From Candidatus Mediterraneibacter gallistercoris (lineage in GTDB: Bacteria; Bacillota_A; Clostridia; Lachnospirales; Lachnospiraceae): a stretch of DNA of 7,381 nt. Made by a program: the position numbers and the translations under genes. The DNA is taken from the NCBI GenBank assembly GCA_019119745.1, contig DWWI01000040.1:1-7381 (forward strand). Reading direction: 5' to 3'. Position 1 is the stretch's first letter. Each line of letters opens with the position of its first letter. The notes beneath the pieces were generated by a model. It was not told where the DNA came from. It ran no database searches and was given only the letters and a program-made list of their open reading frames with translations. Shown here piece by piece: positions 6,132 to 7,381 of this stretch.

Positions 6132-6401
6132 GTGAGCAATTATATTTATTATTCAGACCTGCCTGAAACTTCTTCCCATATTCCTGAAGTTCCGACAGAT
6201 GAAAAGAAAAAAAGAATGCCGCGTCGGATCATACGTATTCTGTGTATCTGTCTTTTCATAGCTATTGCGGGACTGGCCTTTGCCGCTGTAGTTTTTCTAA
6301 GTGGTTCCTTTGTTTCGGAAGATGAAACAAACGACACAAATGCAGCATGGAAAGTCTCCGCCTCATGCAGTGAGATTACGGGCAGCGATCTGCTATATTA
6401 A
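6132..6401 (+). CDS. Small single-pass membrane protein of unknown function
   Basis: An 89-residue protein starts at GTG 6132, seven bases after AGGAGG (6119-6124). The N-terminus (1-24) is polar with several Tyr and Pro, followed by the basic stretch KKKRMPRR (25-32), one hydrophobic segment (about 33-57, containing two Cys) and an acidic 30-residue tail. By the positive-inside rule the N-terminus would be cytoplasmic and the tail outside. The hydrophobic segment begins after about 32 residues, so an uncleaved anchor is more likely than a signal peptide. I do not recognise the family and assign no function. The strong ribosome site, own promoter-like element and a terminator two bases after the stop support a real gene. 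It is divergent from the methyltransferase gene, so the two may share control. Confidence -1.
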   Translation: MSNYIYYSDLPETSSHIPEVPTDEKKKRMPRRIIRILCICLFIAIAGLAFAAVVFLSGSFVSEDETNDTNAAWKVSASCSEITGSDLLY

Positions 6402-6402
6402 G

Positions 6403-6460
6403 TAAAGAAAGCCGAAATACTCCGGTCATTATAGTATTGGAGATATTCCGACTTTCTTTA
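6403..6460. terminator. Bidirectional terminator between convergent genes
   Basis: The arms 6403-6423 and 6439-6460 pair over about 20 bp with one mismatch and two single-base bulges; the outer part is TAAAGAAAG against CTTTCTTTA. The T-rich arm serves the plus-strand small gene, and the A-rich arm, read on the minus strand, gives the T tract for the aminotransferase. It starts right after the stop at 6401 and ends 13 bases before the aminotransferase stop at 6474. Confidence -1.
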
Positions 6461-6473
6461 TTATATGTTATTC

Positions 6474-7381
6474 TTACAGATTGCCAAGCAGTTTATCGAT
6501 GCTGACCAGTTTTACACTGAGTACAAAGATATCTGTTGCAACAGCCAGTTCTTCCGGCGTCGGATAGGACGGCGCGATACGGATATTGCTGTCGTGCGGA
6601 TCTTTACCGTACGGATAGGTAGCTCCTGCTCCTGTCATAACCAGTCCGGCCTCTTTCGCCTTAGCGACGATTGCTTTCGCACAGCCTTCCATCGAATCGA
6701 AAGAAATAAAGTAGCCGCCCAGCGGTTTGATCCATGAACCGATCTCCAGACCGCCCAGTTCTCTCTCAAGTCCGTCGATGACTGCCTCGAACTTCGGCCG
6801 CAGGATATCTGCGTGTTTCTTCATATGCTCAACAATTCCGTGAACATCCTTGAAAAATCTTACATGACGCAGCTGGTTTACCTTGTCGTGGCCGATCGTC
6901 TGCATCTGCATCATGCTGCGGATCTCATCCAGGTTAGCTTTGGACGCTGCAAGAGCCGCGATACCTGATCCCGGGAATGTGATCTTTGATGTAGATGAGA
7001 ATTTGTAAACCATATCCGGGTTTCCGGCTTTCTTACACTCTGTCAGGATCTCGATCAGATAGTCCTGCTTATCCTCATACAGGTGATGTACACAGTATGC
7101 GTTATCCCAGTAAATGCGGAAATCTTCAGCAGCCGGTTTCAGGTTGGCGAAACGGAATACTGTTTCATCTGAGTATGTGATTCCCTGCGGGTTGGAATAT
7201 TTCGGCACACACCAGATTCCTTTTACTGCCGGATCTTCATTTACGTACTTCTCTACCAGATCCATATCCGGTCCCGTCGGTGTCATCGGGATGTTGATCA
7301 TCTCGATTCCGAAGTGCTCTGTAATACCAAAATGTCTGTCATATCCCGGTACCGGGCAGAGGAATTTTACTTTGTCCAGTT
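6474..7381 (-). CDS. PLP-dependent aminotransferase, class I/II fold, aspartate/MocR-type (N-terminus cut by window edge)
   Basis: The frame enters at the right edge (first full codon 7379) and ends with TAA at 6474, giving 301 visible residues. It begins LDKVKFLCPVPGYDRHF, a signature I associate with the Pfam family of aspartate aminotransferases once labelled MocR-type, about 420-430 residues long, so roughly 120 N-terminal residues are missing. Fold-type I motifs are present: SNPQG, WDNAYCVHHL (Asp for the pyridine nitrogen and the following Tyr), SSTSKITFPGSGIA with the Schiff-base Lys coded at 6984-6986, and SNIRIAPS with the substrate-carboxylate Arg near the end. It is expected to be a soluble cytoplasmic enzyme exchanging amino groups with 2-oxoglutarate; the preferred amino acid cannot be told from sequence. 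An ATG at 7301 lies mid-domain and is not the start. It is convergent with the small membrane-protein gene. Confidence -1.
   Translation of the reverse strand, partial: LDKVKFLCPVPGYDRHFGITEHFGIEMINIPMTPTGPDMDLVEKYVNEDPAVKGIWCVPKYSNPQGITYSDETVFRFANLKPAAEDFRIYWDNAYCVHHLYEDKQDYLIEILTECKKAGNPDMVYKFSSTSKITFPGSGIAALAASKANLDEIRSMMQMQTIGHDKVNQLRHVRFFKDVHGIVEHMKKHADILRPKFEAVIDGLERELGGLEIGSWIKPLGGYFISFDSMEGCAKAIVAKAKEAGLVMTGAGATYPYGKDPHDSNIRIAPSYPTPEELAVATDIFVLSVKLVSIDKLLGNL

Overview
The window looks like chromosome of a Gram-positive Clostridia-type bacterium, most likely Lachnospiraceae. This is inferred from strong GGAGG ribosome sites, TATAAT-type promoters, moderate G+C, a fused homocysteine methyltransferase/MTHFR of the Bacillus YitJ type, and gut-Firmicute-like protein sequences. 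No species can be named from the sequence alone.

Left part (1-3076, minus strand): one very large open frame, cut by the left edge, reads as a single-protein TOTE-type conflict (putative anti-mobile-element) protein. It has an N-terminal coiled coil, a four-cysteine cluster, an archaeo-eukaryotic primase (AEP) domain with a DxD motif, an SF2 helicase, and a phospholipase-D-like nuclease domain at the C-terminus. A promoter with an embedded perfect palindrome lies just upstream.

Middle part (about 3100-4100): a graveyard of small gene remnants, all on the minus strand. From right to left these are: a 74-codon mini-copy of the TOTE gene made of four short blocks of the intact gene stitched together at microhomologies; the C-terminal end of an AlbA_2/COG2865-type ATP-binding regulator directly fused to it; and a 58-codon N-terminal stub of a cupin protein with an intact promoter and ribosome site. 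A terminator separates the stub from the intact TOTE gene. A 33-bp direct repeat marks the 5' end of both TOTE copies.

Right part (4113-7381): ordinary housekeeping genes. A bifunctional homocysteine S-methyltransferase/methylenetetrahydrofolate reductase (minus) is divergently oriented to a small single-pass membrane protein (plus). A strong bidirectional terminator lies between that small gene and a convergent PLP-dependent aminotransferase that runs off the right edge.

The metabolic genes show no functional link to the conflict gene. The main interest is the TOTE protein together with the scrambled copy of itself about 0.8 kb upstream.
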